Shown: positions 42,374-50,159 of the stretch, piece by piece
How the letters are laid out: each line of letters begins with the position of its first letter
How positions within the stretch are numbered: the first letter of the stretch is position 1
Source of the DNA: Streptomyces sp. NBC_01549
Lineage (GTDB): Bacteria; Actinomycetota; Actinomycetes; Streptomycetales; Streptomycetaceae
Length of the DNA: 64,000 bases
Direction: 5' to 3'
Assembly: GCF_026339955.1 (NCBI RefSeq)
Contig: NZ_JAPEPW010000003.1
Location: forward strand, 186,001 to 250,000
The notes under the pieces: model-generated
What the model was told of the DNA's origin: nothing
Seen by the model: the letters and a program-made list of their open reading frames with translations, nothing else
Databases searched by the model: none
Program-made: the position numbers and the translations under genes

Positions 42374-43633
42374 ATGGCGCTTGACGAGGAATCAGCGGCG
42401 ACGGAAAGCCCCAGCCACGTACTGGGCACCGACCACGCGGAACCGACATCGCAGGACATCGCGCGTGCGCAACGGGCCCAGGAGGAGCTGGCCGCACGTG
42501 GGTATGAGGTCGACCCCAAGACGAAGTGGTGGGGCTTCGAGATCCATCTCAACGCTGAAGCCGCCGACATGGCAGCGGACATCGCTGAGCTGATCGGCGA
42601 CGTGACCGGCGAGTTCCTGCCGTCACCCTACGGCGAGATCGTCGAGTTGTTCTGCAAGGTCAAGTCAGAGTGGATCAAGGCTGTGTCCAACGGATACGGC
42701 TGCAAGCTCGTCTCGCCGTGGATCGCACCGGGCATGCTCATCCCGATCTCGCTGCGCCCCAGGGAAGACACCCACCTGTGGTGGACGGTCATGGACACCT
42801 CGCACAAGTGGAGCGACGACGAGAAGTTCACCGACCACCGCTCCAAGTCCAACCCGGCCATGGCCGAGTACGAGGGGAAGCTGTACTGCGTCCACCGCGG
42901 TGACGGGGACGGCAAGCTGTGGTGGACCGTGTACGACCCGGACGGCAACGGCTGGTCGGTGGACACCGCCTTCCCCAACCACTACAGCCAGGACGGTCCC
43001 GCCCTGGCCGTCTTCAACGGCCACCTGTACTGCGCGCACCGCGGCGGCAGCGACGACAACCTCTGGTGGACCCGCTTCGACGGCAAAACCTGGAGCGCCG
43101 ACACCAAGTTCGGCAGCCAGAAGACCAGCCGGGGTCCGGCCCTCGCCGTCTTCGGCGGCAAGCTGTACTGCGCCTACAAGGGCACCGGCAGCAACAACAA
43201 CCTGTGGTGGTGCACCACCACCAACGGCACCAGCTGGAGCGGCGACAAGGAGTTCGGCTCCCACCGCACCGACTCCAACCCCGCCCTGGCCGTCTACAAG
43301 AACACCCTCTACGCCGTCTACAAGGGCGTCGGCACCACCGCCCTCTACTACGCGCGGTTCAACGGCACCAACGGCTGGCACGGCGACAGCAAGCTGCCCA
43401 ACCACCACAGCAAGGAAGGCCCCGCCCTGGCCGTCTACAACAACCACCTGTACTGCGTGCACCGCGGCGGGGCCAGCGGCGGCAGCCTGTGGTGGACCCG
43501 CTTCAACGGCAGCACCTGGCACCCGGACACCCAGCTCACTGACCACTTCAGCGCGCAGGGACCGACCATCGTCAACTACCGCGACCGCAACGGCACCGAG
43601 AACCAGCTCTTCTGCGTACACCGCGGCAACTGA
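42374..43633 (+). CDS. beta-propeller (tectonin/lectin-like) repeat protein
   Basis: 419 aa with no signal peptide. Residues 1-135 include WWGFEIHLNAEAADMAADIA, an amphipathic region, and NGYGCKLVSPWIAPGMLIPI. The rest is a repeat domain with six LYC-x-HRG-type motifs near residues 169, 217, 263, 311, 358 and 411, spaced 46-53 residues. Each is followed by LWWT and a GPALAV strand. The pattern is that of a single beta-propeller built from about six blades. Trp/Tyr-rich propellers of this kind often bind sugars. The function is unknown. GGGAG at 42363-42367 supports the start. Confidence 0.75.
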   Translation: MALDEESAATESPSHVLGTDHAEPTSQDIARAQRAQEELAARGYEVDPKTKWWGFEIHLNAEAADMAADIAELIGDVTGEFLPSPYGEIVELFCKVKSEWIKAVSNGYGCKLVSPWIAPGMLIPISLRPREDTHLWWTVMDTSHKWSDDEKFTDHRSKSNPAMAEYEGKLYCVHRGDGDGKLWWTVYDPDGNGWSVDTAFPNHYSQDGPALAVFNGHLYCAHRGGSDDNLWWTRFDGKTWSADTKFGSQKTSRGPALAVFGGKLYCAYKGTGSNNNLWWCTTTNGTSWSGDKEFGSHRTDSNPALAVYKNTLYAVYKGVGTTALYYARFNGTNGWHGDSKLPNHHSKEGPALAVYNNHLYCVHRGGASGGSLWWTRFNGSTWHPDTQLTDHFSAQGPTIVNYRDRNGTENQLFCVHRGN

Positions 43634-43652
43634 ACCCTGACAAGACACACCC

Positions 43653-43695
43653 GCACGGCCGCAGACGGGCGCTGTGACCCCGCTCGCGGCCGTGC
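43653..43695 (+). terminator. hairpin downstream of the propeller gene
   Basis: GCACGGCCGC (43653-43662) and GCGGCCGTGC (43686-43695) form a perfect 10-bp stem with a 23-nt loop, 20 bp after the stop codon. No T-run follows, as is usual for streptomycete terminators. Confidence 0.6.
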
Positions 43696-43885
43696 AACCG
43701 CACTGTGCCCAGTCCCGAGGCTTCGGACGCCCTGCAGCGCGGCCGGGCAGCCGATCACCCGCCCGACGAGAGCTGCTCAGCAGGCCGGGGCCGACCTGGG
43801 TGCTCCGCCCAGTTCCCCCAGGCGGGCCGTCCACGAGCGGGCCGAATCCGTCGGTGGCTTCGGCCCGCTGTAGCAAACTTGCGGG

Positions 43886-44398
43886 TCAGGGGACGTAGCT
43901 GACCGTCGCAGAGAGCTGTTGCAGGCTGGCGACGACCTGGCCAGGGTTACCGGCCGGAGCGAAATCGACGGGCTGCTGGAGCTGGTAGCCCACCCCCTGC
44001 GGGGGGTAGTTGGTGAGCTGGTCGCCGATCAGGACGGCCGTCTTCGTGCCCGACAGCGTCATCGGGCCGCCCCCGCTCGGGGGCTTCTCGATGGTCAGTG
44101 TCCAGTCGAAGTACATGGTGTTGCGGTAATTGGAGCTGCCGTTGACCTCCACCGCACTCAGCGGGCTGGTGCCGAGGTCCGCCCAGGCCAAAGTGACCCT
44201 GCCGAGCACCGGGCTGTCGCCGCTCATCTCGAACCCGACGACCTTCAGCTTCACCCCGGCCTGAACCTCCTGCTCCACCCGGGCCCTGAAACCGCCCTTG
44301 ATGTCGACGGTGACGAGCCCCAGGGCATCCACTCGCAGCGGCGTATCCGACGCATGGCAAGCGACCGGGATTTCCTGACCGATTGAAGGCAGCGGCAC
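43886..44398 (-). CDS. hypothetical protein, 170 aa
   Basis: GTG start with GGAG five bases upstream. The sequence is beta-rich with repeated strand-like blocks (LRVDALGLVTVDIKGGFRAR, VKLKVVGFEMSGDSPVLGRV, TMYFDWTLTIEKPPSGGGP, GYQLQQPVDFAPAGNPGQVV, LSATVSYVP). It has no signal peptide or membrane segment. No family is recognised. It is convergent with the propeller protein gene. Confidence 0.6.
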   Translation of the reverse strand: MPLPSIGQEIPVACHASDTPLRVDALGLVTVDIKGGFRARVEQEVQAGVKLKVVGFEMSGDSPVLGRVTLAWADLGTSPLSAVEVNGSSNYRNTMYFDWTLTIEKPPSGGGPMTLSGTKTAVLIGDQLTNYPPQGVGYQLQQPVDFAPAGNPGQVVASLQQLSATVSYVP

Positions 44399-44686
44399 GA
44401 GTTCTCCATCCGAGGTTGTCGTTGTCCGGCCACGTCATGATCGCGACCGAATCACCCGATAGTTACCCACAGTACACAAATGGCAACCCTGAGTGCCTCT
44501 CCGTCGAAGGCAGGGAGACATGGCACAAACACGATCTGGCCTCGGAGACCCTGCCCGGTATGGTCGTGGAGGTCGACGTCGCCCTCGACAGCGCCGGCCC
44601 CCGGCACCGCGCGCCCCGGCCTCTTCCCCGGCGACGCAGCCCTCTTCACCCGGCCTGGTTGAGGCCGTGAACCGGATGAGCACCGG

Positions 44687-44983
44687 TCAGGGCGTGTCGC
44701 CGCAGTAGTAGAAGCGGCACGTCACTCCGGGGCCTGGTACGCGCGGTTCATCTGGGCGCGGGTCGTACAGCGCGCGGCCGCCGGGAAACTGCCCGAGCTC
44801 GGTGGACAGGGCGGCGCCGTCGTCGACTTCCTCCGACCGCCAGCCCGTGATGTCGAGCAGCAGTCCATCCAGTGGCCCGCCGATCAGCGCCGCGTACGTC
44901 TGCCACGGCAGCGGGCCGGGGTCGGGGGCATCGTAATCGTGGCCGTACACCCGGCCGCGCAGCAGCTGCTCATCGCCATTCAT
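44687..44983 (-). CDS. hypothetical protein, 98 aa
   Basis: An ATG start with protein-like composition: LPWQTYAALIGGPLDGLLLD, ITGWRSEEVDDGAALSTELG and a C-terminal VTCRFYYCGDTP. The AxIGGPLDG block is familiar from small streptomycete proteins of unknown function. There are no membrane segments. First of two minus-strand small genes spaced about 90 bp apart. Confidence 0.65.
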   Translation of the reverse strand: MNGDEQLLRGRVYGHDYDAPDPGPLPWQTYAALIGGPLDGLLLDITGWRSEEVDDGAALSTELGQFPGGRALYDPRPDEPRVPGPGVTCRFYYCGDTP

Positions 44984-45074
44984 CCGACCAGCCTTCCAGC
45001 CGCCACCGACAACGCGGGCTCACGCAGGAGCATCGTGGGCTTGCCCGCGCCGCCGGCGGAAGGGCTTGCCCGGG

Positions 45075-45431
45075 TCAGGTGCGGAAGCGGGAGAACCAGC
45101 CGCCGGCATTCTGCGCGGCCTGCTCGGCTTCCTGCTCCTGGTGGAGGCTCTCCTGCTCCTGGCGCTCGCGTTCGGCGGCTTCGGCCTGCTGCTGAGCTGC
45201 GACGGCCCGGCTCTGGCGGTCCTCACACAGGTGCGGGTGCGACTCGCGCGACTGGCCCCAGTCCCGCCGGTCGACCGCCGCCCATCGGTCGTCGGTGAAC
45301 TTCCGCCCGCAGTCCGCACACACCGGCCGCCGCGCCTCCCGCGCCGCGGCTTCCCGCTCATCGCGGCGCCGTTGCTCTTCCCGGGCGGCTAGGCGACGGA
45401 GAGCGAGGGCAGATGAAGCAGCGTGAGGCAC
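45075..45431 (-). CDS. hypothetical protein with zinc-binding motif and coiled coil
   Basis: 118 aa from a GTG. The N-terminal charged helix (LRRLAAREEQRRRDEREAAA) is followed by CADCGRKFTDDRW and, further on, SHPHLCEDRQ, a plausible CxxC...HxxC zinc site. A long Gln/Glu-rich coiled coil (AVAAQQQAEAAERERQEQES) ends with GGWFSRFRT. Function unknown; the C-terminal aromatic patch could contact a membrane or partner. Confidence 0.6.
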   Translation of the reverse strand: MPHAASSALALRRLAAREEQRRRDEREAAAREARRPVCADCGRKFTDDRWAAVDRRDWGQSRESHPHLCEDRQSRAVAAQQQAEAAERERQEQESLHQEQEAEQAAQNAGGWFSRFRT

Positions 45432-45569
45432 CGCGAGAAGCCGCAGGTCACAGCCTTGGTGTATGCAGCGAAGCGCGAGAGCTTACAACCAGCCTGTGAG
45501 CCCCCAGCACGGCCCGCTTCCCGACGGCACCGACCGGGCGCCGCGGCCACGGCCGCCGCAGGCTGGACG

Positions 45570-45660
45570 GGTAGCTGGCCCGCCTCCATCGCCCTCGCAC
45601 AGTCCGTACCGGAACTGCCCACCGGCACGGACTGGAGCTACGAGGTGAAACTCGACGGTT
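45570..45660 (+). pseudogene. N-terminal scrap of an ATP-dependent DNA ligase
   Basis: One frame reads WPASIALAQSVPELPTGTDW then SYEVKLDG. The final KLDG is ligase motif I (KxDG, the adenylated lysine), and the preceding LP-G--W-YE-K pattern is that of LigD-type adenylation domains. Similarity ends right after KLDG. With the broken Ku gene 3.5 kb upstream it suggests a decayed end-joining locus. Confidence 0.5.
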
Positions 45661-45743
45661 CTCCAGACATTCGGAGATGTCTCATTCAGCCGGGTGACCA
45701 CGCGGTATGGCCATCAGTGGGGATGGTCGGCCAAGGTGGGGCG

Positions 45744-45968
45744 GTGAACGAGAACCACAACATTGAGGTCACTGACGAGATGCGCCAAGCCATGGACACG
45801 GCCCGGCGGCAAGGACTGCAAAAGGACCTGCGCACCCTCGCGGCCAAAATCCGGATCCAAGCCGAAGGCCGGTACCCCGGCGCGGAACCCGGATGGCAGT
45901 CGGGAGTCGAGTGGACGCTGCTGTGGATCGAGAACACCGCCAGCCAGCTCACCGAAGGCCGTCCGTAG
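45744..45968 (+). CDS. hypothetical protein, about 74 aa
   Basis: GTG start behind AAGGTGGGG. Helical, charged sequence: IEVTDEMRQAMDTARRQGLQ, KDLRTLAAKIRIQAEGRYPG, SGVEWTLLWIENTASQLTEG. No family is recognised. An ATG at 45723 would add seven residues. The gene lies immediately after the ligase scrap. Confidence 0.55.
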   Translation: MNENHNIEVTDEMRQAMDTARRQGLQKDLRTLAAKIRIQAEGRYPGAEPGWQSGVEWTLLWIENTASQLTEGRP

Positions 45969-46151
45969 CAGGCCGGGCTCGGGCGAACAGCGCGCTGGCC
46001 CCGGCAAGTGATCAGGTACCACTCCCGCCCGGATGGCAGCATGCCCCGCCTGTTGGCCCGGATCACCCCCGGGTGTGGCGCCGGGCCCACTTCCGCCCCG
46101 TGGAACTGCCCGGCAGACTGGCCCCGCAACTGAATTGATCAAGGGGGGAAC

Positions 46152-46481
46152 GTGGAGTTAGAGCCCACCGAACTGTCCGAGGCGATCAAGGCCGTGCGCA
46201 GCGGGCTGGCCGCGGCGCAGCAAGACGGGGACGGATCACCGATCCGGTTCACGGTCAAGGAGGTCGTGCTCGACCTCGGGATCGAGCTGCGGCAGACCGC
46301 GACGGCCGGCGGCGGGGTGAAGGCCTTCGTCGTGTCCGCGGAGGCGAAAGGTGAGCGGGCGAAGACCGCCACGCACCGGATGACCGTCACCTTGCAGGTT
46401 GCCCCCGACGAGGACGGGCGCGATTTGCTCATCGGCGACTCGGCACGCGGCCGGGGCGGACCGGTCGACGAGCTGGCGTAG
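46152..46481 (+). CDS. trypco2 family protein
   Basis: A 109-aa protein starting MELEPTELSEAIKAVRSGLA, with GSPIRFTVKEVVLDLGIELR, FVVSAEAKGERAKTATHRMT and VTLQVAPDE. This matches the trypsin-co-occurring domain 2 family: small alpha/beta proteins encoded next to trypsin-like proteases in predicted bacterial conflict systems, thought to act as effector-associated adaptor modules. The next gene, 10 bp downstream, is a trypsin-NTPase protein, exactly the expected partner. GTG at 46152 is preceded by AAGGGGGGAA. Confidence 0.85.
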   Translation: MELEPTELSEAIKAVRSGLAAAQQDGDGSPIRFTVKEVVLDLGIELRQTATAGGGVKAFVVSAEAKGERAKTATHRMTVTLQVAPDEDGRDLLIGDSARGRGGPVDELA

Positions 46482-46491
46482 GCCGCAGACG

Positions 46492-49152
46492 ATGGCAGGA
46501 GGAACGGCGTCTCGCGCCGTCGAAGTCATCAACCAGGACAAGGAGTCGTACGGCACTGGCTGCCTGCTTGCACCCGGCCTGGTCCTCACCGCCCTTCACG
46601 TCGCCAAACCGGGCGGGGGCAGCGTGGTCAAGGTCCGGGACACCGCGAGCGCGACGTTCACCGAGGCCGTGGCGGTGTGGCAGAGCTCCGAGCTGGACGC
46701 GGTACTGCTGACGGCCGACCGCGCCCGGGTCGGCGCGGACGTCCGTGTGGTGCGCTTCGGCGAGCTGGTCTGCGACTATCCGGACCGTCGGCCGGTGTGC
46801 ACGATGACAGGCTTCCCCAAAGCGATGCGCCGCAGGATGTCCGCGAACCCGGACCGGTACGTCGACGACTTGAAGACCGTGGACGGGCGCATCGCCCCTC
46901 ACACCGGCTCCCGCTCGAAGGTGTACGCGCTCGAGGTCGACGGCGCCGTCCCGACGGAGGTGAAGAACTGGCAGGGCCTCTCAGGGGCCGGGGTGTTCTG
47001 CGACGGCCTGCTCGTCGGCATCGCAACCCTCGTCGACCAGCAGTGGGACCGCAGCGTGCTGGCACGACCGTTGTCTCACCTTCTGACGGCCGACAACTTC
47101 GCGACCGCGGTCACCGCGCACACCGGCATGCCCCCGCGCCTGCTCCCCGCCGACCTCACAGGGCTGCTCACCCTTCCACCCGCGCCGACGCTGTCCTCCT
47201 CTCACCTGCTCGACCCGCGCTCCCAGGTCGTCGGTCTCACCGGCATGACCGGCCTGATCGACCAGATCGAGCGCTGGTGTCAGGGCACGCCCCGGGTGGA
47301 TGTGGCCGCCGTGACCGGTCTGGGCGGCACCGGCAAGTCCCGCCTGGTCACCGAGGTCCTCGCCCGTCTCACCGCCGCCCGCGCCCGCCAGCGGCCGTGG
47401 AGCGGAGGATTCCTCGCCGAGACGCCCGTGCACACGGAGTACGGGATGCTCGCCTCGTCGCCGTACCCACTGTTCATCGCAGTCGATGTCGCCGAAGCCC
47501 GCGACGCTCAGATCCGCGACGTCGCCCGCGCGCTGGCCGAAGGCAACGACGGGGCCACGGTCCGCGTCCTGCTCCTGGCCCGCACAGACGGCATCTGGTG
47601 GCCGAGGCTGCGCCGCGACCTGCGCGCCCAGCAGGTCGGCCCGGTCAACGAAACCTTCCTGCTCGCCCCCGACGACGCGCTGGCCGACCACAGCCCGGAG
47701 GACATCTACGTGGAGGCGAAAGCCGCCTTCGCCCACCGCATCCGGCTGCTGCAGCAGGCCGGGCACGGCGACGACACCTGGCGTGAGACCGTCGTCGCCG
47801 ACGCGCCGCGCCGCTACGGCGCCGACATCACCTCCGCCCGCAGTCAGCCGGTGATCTACCACCACATCGCCGCGCTCGCCGACGTCCTGGCCCGCGCCAA
47901 CCCCGACTTCGCCCGCAACGACCACCCCATGGAGGTCCTCCTCGCCAACGAGGAGAACTACGTGCGCCGCGTCGCCGAAGCCCGGCTCGGCACCGACGCC
48001 GTCGACACCAAGCTGCTGCGCACCCTCGTCGTGGCGCAGTTCCTCGCCGGCGCGCCCACCGCCCGCGACGGCCGGGCGGCCGTCCGCGCCAGCTTCGACG
48101 TCCACCATCATGGCTACGGGACCGCGGCCCTGCCTGACCGGAGTCAGCTCGCCGCGCTCGACGACGTCCTGACCGCTGCCTACCCGGCCACCGACGGCGC
48201 GCACTGGGGCGCCATCGGCGAGCCGCTGGCCACCGCTCTGCTCGCCGACGTGGAAACCGACAGCGGCAACGAGTTCGTCGAACACTTCCTGCAGCACGAC
48301 CGCCTCACCCAGCACCAGTGCCACCAGGCTCTCAGCACCGTCGTACGGACCGCCGGGGAACAGCCCGACCTCGCCGACGGCGCGCTCCGCGCCGTTGCCG
48401 CCAACCCGGAACTACTGCTGCCGCTGGCCGTGCAGACCATCGCCACCGAACTCGACGTGGAGCACACCCGCCAGTGGCTGGCGGAGCTCGAGGACGCGGT
48501 CGCCGACCGGGCCACGCAGCCCAACGCGGACCCCGACACCTACGAGTGGGCCAGCGATCTCATCGCCGACGCACAAACCCGGGCTGCCTCCGGCGCACGC
48601 GGCCTGGAGGAGCTCGTCGACGAACTCTCCCACGGCGAGCAGGAGGAGGACTCTGAGAGTCAGCGGGAGCCTGCCAGCGGCGAAGGCGAAGGCGAGTCCC
48701 CTGCGCCCGCTTCCCGACCGCATCGCGTTCTGGTCAAAGACCAGGTGAGCTGGCCGGCCCGGGCTGTCATCACGCTCGTTGCACTCTGCCACCTGATACT
48801 GGTCGGGGGCGTCGCCTTCACTGCCGGCGGCTCCCCCGGCCTGCACGAAGCCGGCTGGAGCAGGTGGATGTTCCCACTGATGATCTTCAGCGCGAACCTC
48901 GCCATCGCCAGCCTCTACGGCAGCCATCAGGTGGACAAGACCGCTTTCTTCACCTGGATCGGCCCGCCCTTCGTCGTCGCCATGACCACACTGTCCGCAC
49001 TGATAGCCGACCTGCCCCTGCCACCGCCGTGGCCGCCTTGGATCCTGTGGCCCGTCGTCTTCAGCGGTGGCCTCTACAGCCTGACCTTCGCCTGGCGGAT
49101 CTGGATCGGCCAGTTCAAAGAGCTCGACGAGCCCGCGTCGTACGAGTCCTGA
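46492..49152 (+). CDS. trypsin-like protease - NTPase - four-helix membrane protein
   Basis: 886 aa. Residues 1-205 are a trypsin-like protease with His36 (LTALHVAKP), Asp68 (SSELDAVLL) and Ser163 (GLSGAG), so the triad is complete. A P-loop NTPase follows: Walker A GLGGTGKS at 275-282, Walker B-like LFIAVDVAEA near 327-336, and VRVLLLART near 357-364, as in STAND-type ATPases. A helical region spans about 390-740, an acidic Glu/Ser linker lies near 720-740, and four hydrophobic segments lie near 757-778, 792-810, 818-842 and 849-870. It is cotranscribed with the trypco2 gene. Probably a membrane-anchored sensor that activates proteolysis on a trigger, by inference a defence or stress response. 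Confidence 0.9.
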   Translation: MAGGTASRAVEVINQDKESYGTGCLLAPGLVLTALHVAKPGGGSVVKVRDTASATFTEAVAVWQSSELDAVLLTADRARVGADVRVVRFGELVCDYPDRRPVCTMTGFPKAMRRRMSANPDRYVDDLKTVDGRIAPHTGSRSKVYALEVDGAVPTEVKNWQGLSGAGVFCDGLLVGIATLVDQQWDRSVLARPLSHLLTADNFATAVTAHTGMPPRLLPADLTGLLTLPPAPTLSSSHLLDPRSQVVGLTGMTGLIDQIERWCQGTPRVDVAAVTGLGGTGKSRLVTEVLARLTAARARQRPWSGGFLAETPVHTEYGMLASSPYPLFIAVDVAEARDAQIRDVARALAEGNDGATVRVLLLARTDGIWWPRLRRDLRAQQVGPVNETFLLAPDDALADHSPEDIYVEAKAAFAHRIRLLQQAGHGDDTWRETVVADAPRRYGADITSARSQPVIYHHIAALADVLARANPDFARNDHPMEVLLANEENYVRRVAEARLGTDAVDTKLLRTLVVAQFLAGAPTARDGRAAVRASFDVHHHGYGTAALPDRSQLAALDDVLTAAYPATDGAHWGAIGEPLATALLADVETDSGNEFVEHFLQHDRLTQHQCHQALSTVVRTAGEQPDLADGALRAVAANPELLLPLAVQTIATELDVEHTRQWLAELEDAVADRATQPNADPDTYEWASDLIADAQTRAASGARGLEELVDELSHGEQEEDSESQREPASGEGEGESPAPASRPHRVLVKDQVSWPARAVITLVALCHLILVGGVAFTAGGSPGLHEAGWSRWMFPLMIFSANLAIASLYGSHQVDKTAFFTWIGPPFVVAMTTLSALIADLPLPPPWPPWILWPVVFSGGLYSLTFAWRIWIGQFKELDEPASYES

Positions 49153-49168
49153 CCCGTGCCCGTACGAC

Positions 49169-49186
49169 ATGGGGCGCGCGCCCCAT
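49169..49186. terminator. palindromic hairpin after the protease gene
   Basis: A perfect 18-bp palindrome (ATGGGGCGC and its complement) lies 16 bp after the stop codon. Without a loop it can form only a short-turn hairpin. Terminator is the simplest reading. Confidence 0.4.
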
Positions 49187-49235
49187 CTGCGGTACCCCCG
49201 GCTGTGTGACAGCTACGGACGGCCGCCGCCTCGGC

Positions 49236-49562
49236 TCAGTCCTGGGGAAGGCGGTAGTCGGCGAGCTGGTGGATGGTCCAACTCCAGCCGGACGTGGGGT
49301 TCTCCGGTTCCTCAGGCGCCCGCAACGGTGTCCTCATCGGGACGCTCGGCGCACGCTCTGGCAATCGCCTTGAGCAGGTCCAGGGCGTATCCAACCGGGG
49401 GGTCCGGCCGGCCGCTAATGTGCAGGAGCGTCGACCATGCCTCCGCCCCGATACGGCGGGCGTCCACCTACTTGTCGTCGGAACACGGCTGTTCGATGGC
49501 GTCCGCGCGGAACAGTTCGACCTGCAGCGTCCCGTTGTCGTGGAGCACCCAGACGTGCGCCA
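49236..49562 (-). pseudogene. hypothetical gene with a nonsense codon and a frameshift
   Basis: From an ATG near 49562 the minus strand reads MAHVWVLHDNGTLQVELFRA, DAIEQPCSDDK, then a TAG (about 49471), and resumes in the same frame VDARRIGAEAWSTLLHISGR and YALDLLKAIARACAERPDED. The ending PTSGWSWTIHQLADYRLPQD is in a different frame, with a shift near 49320. Joined, it is a normal-looking small streptomycete protein with a WVLxxNG start. Two independent lesions show decay rather than sequencing error alone. Confidence 0.6.
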
Positions 49563-49705
49563 TGGTCCCTCCTCATTCTCGGCGTCGTGTTCGCGGCGTG
49601 GGCCTCGGTAACGGCAGCCAGCTCGCATGCCCACGGGTTACGGCATCCTTCGGGTAACGGCCTTCCCTTTGTTGCCGATCCAGCTTGTTGCGCGGGAGTC
49701 GACGA

Positions 49706-50130
49706 TCACCGGCTGGGGCGGGACCGCCGGACCCGGTGCAGCCACCGTCCCAGTGCCGAGCGACGTCCGCCTTCGCCCGGGTCGGGCGGCGGGAAGGATG
49801 GCAGGGGCGGCCAGTCCGGCGCCGGCTGAGGTGGGATCTGGTTCGCGGGGGCCAGCGGCTGCGCGGGGATCGGCGGAATGCTCGGGTGAGGCGGCACGGC
49901 ACGCTCGTGGCCGGTGCGGCTCGGGGCGGTGTCCTCGGCGTCCGCAGTGTTCACGTCGTTTCCGGTTGTGGCCGCCACACCGGCCTCCGGTTCCGGCAAT
50001 CGCGGCGGCTCCGGTACGGCAGGTCCAGCTTCTCCGGTGCCGGCAGGGGAATGGGCAGGGGCAGCTTCCGGTGGTGCTGGCCGCACGGCAGGCGCCGACG
50101 GCGTCTGCTCCGGCGGTGTCGTAGTGACTC
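49706..50130 (-). pseudogene. proline-rich protein fragment next to IS200/IS605
   Basis: One minus-strand frame is rich in Pro/Ala/Glu (TTTPPEQTPSAPAVRPAPPE, PEPPRLPEPEAGVAATTGND) and ends in a basic segment (GRWLHRVRRSRPSR). No start codon lies between the IS end and this sequence, so if real it is a disordered C-terminal region cut off by the insertion. It could also be a chance frame in GC-rich DNA. Confidence 0.3.
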
Positions 50131-50159
50131 CTCCCCCTCGTGAACGAGGGGGCTTCTCG

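Noticed and set aside
42665..43876. 403-codon minus-strand open frame, Val/Gly/Ala-rich
   Set aside because: Antisense of the repeat propeller gene; the apparent repeats mirror the coding repeats.
49573..49902. 109-codon minus-strand open frame
   Set aside because: Arg/Pro/Ser-rich frame without start context or motif; overlaps the equally uncertain proline-rich fragment in another frame.
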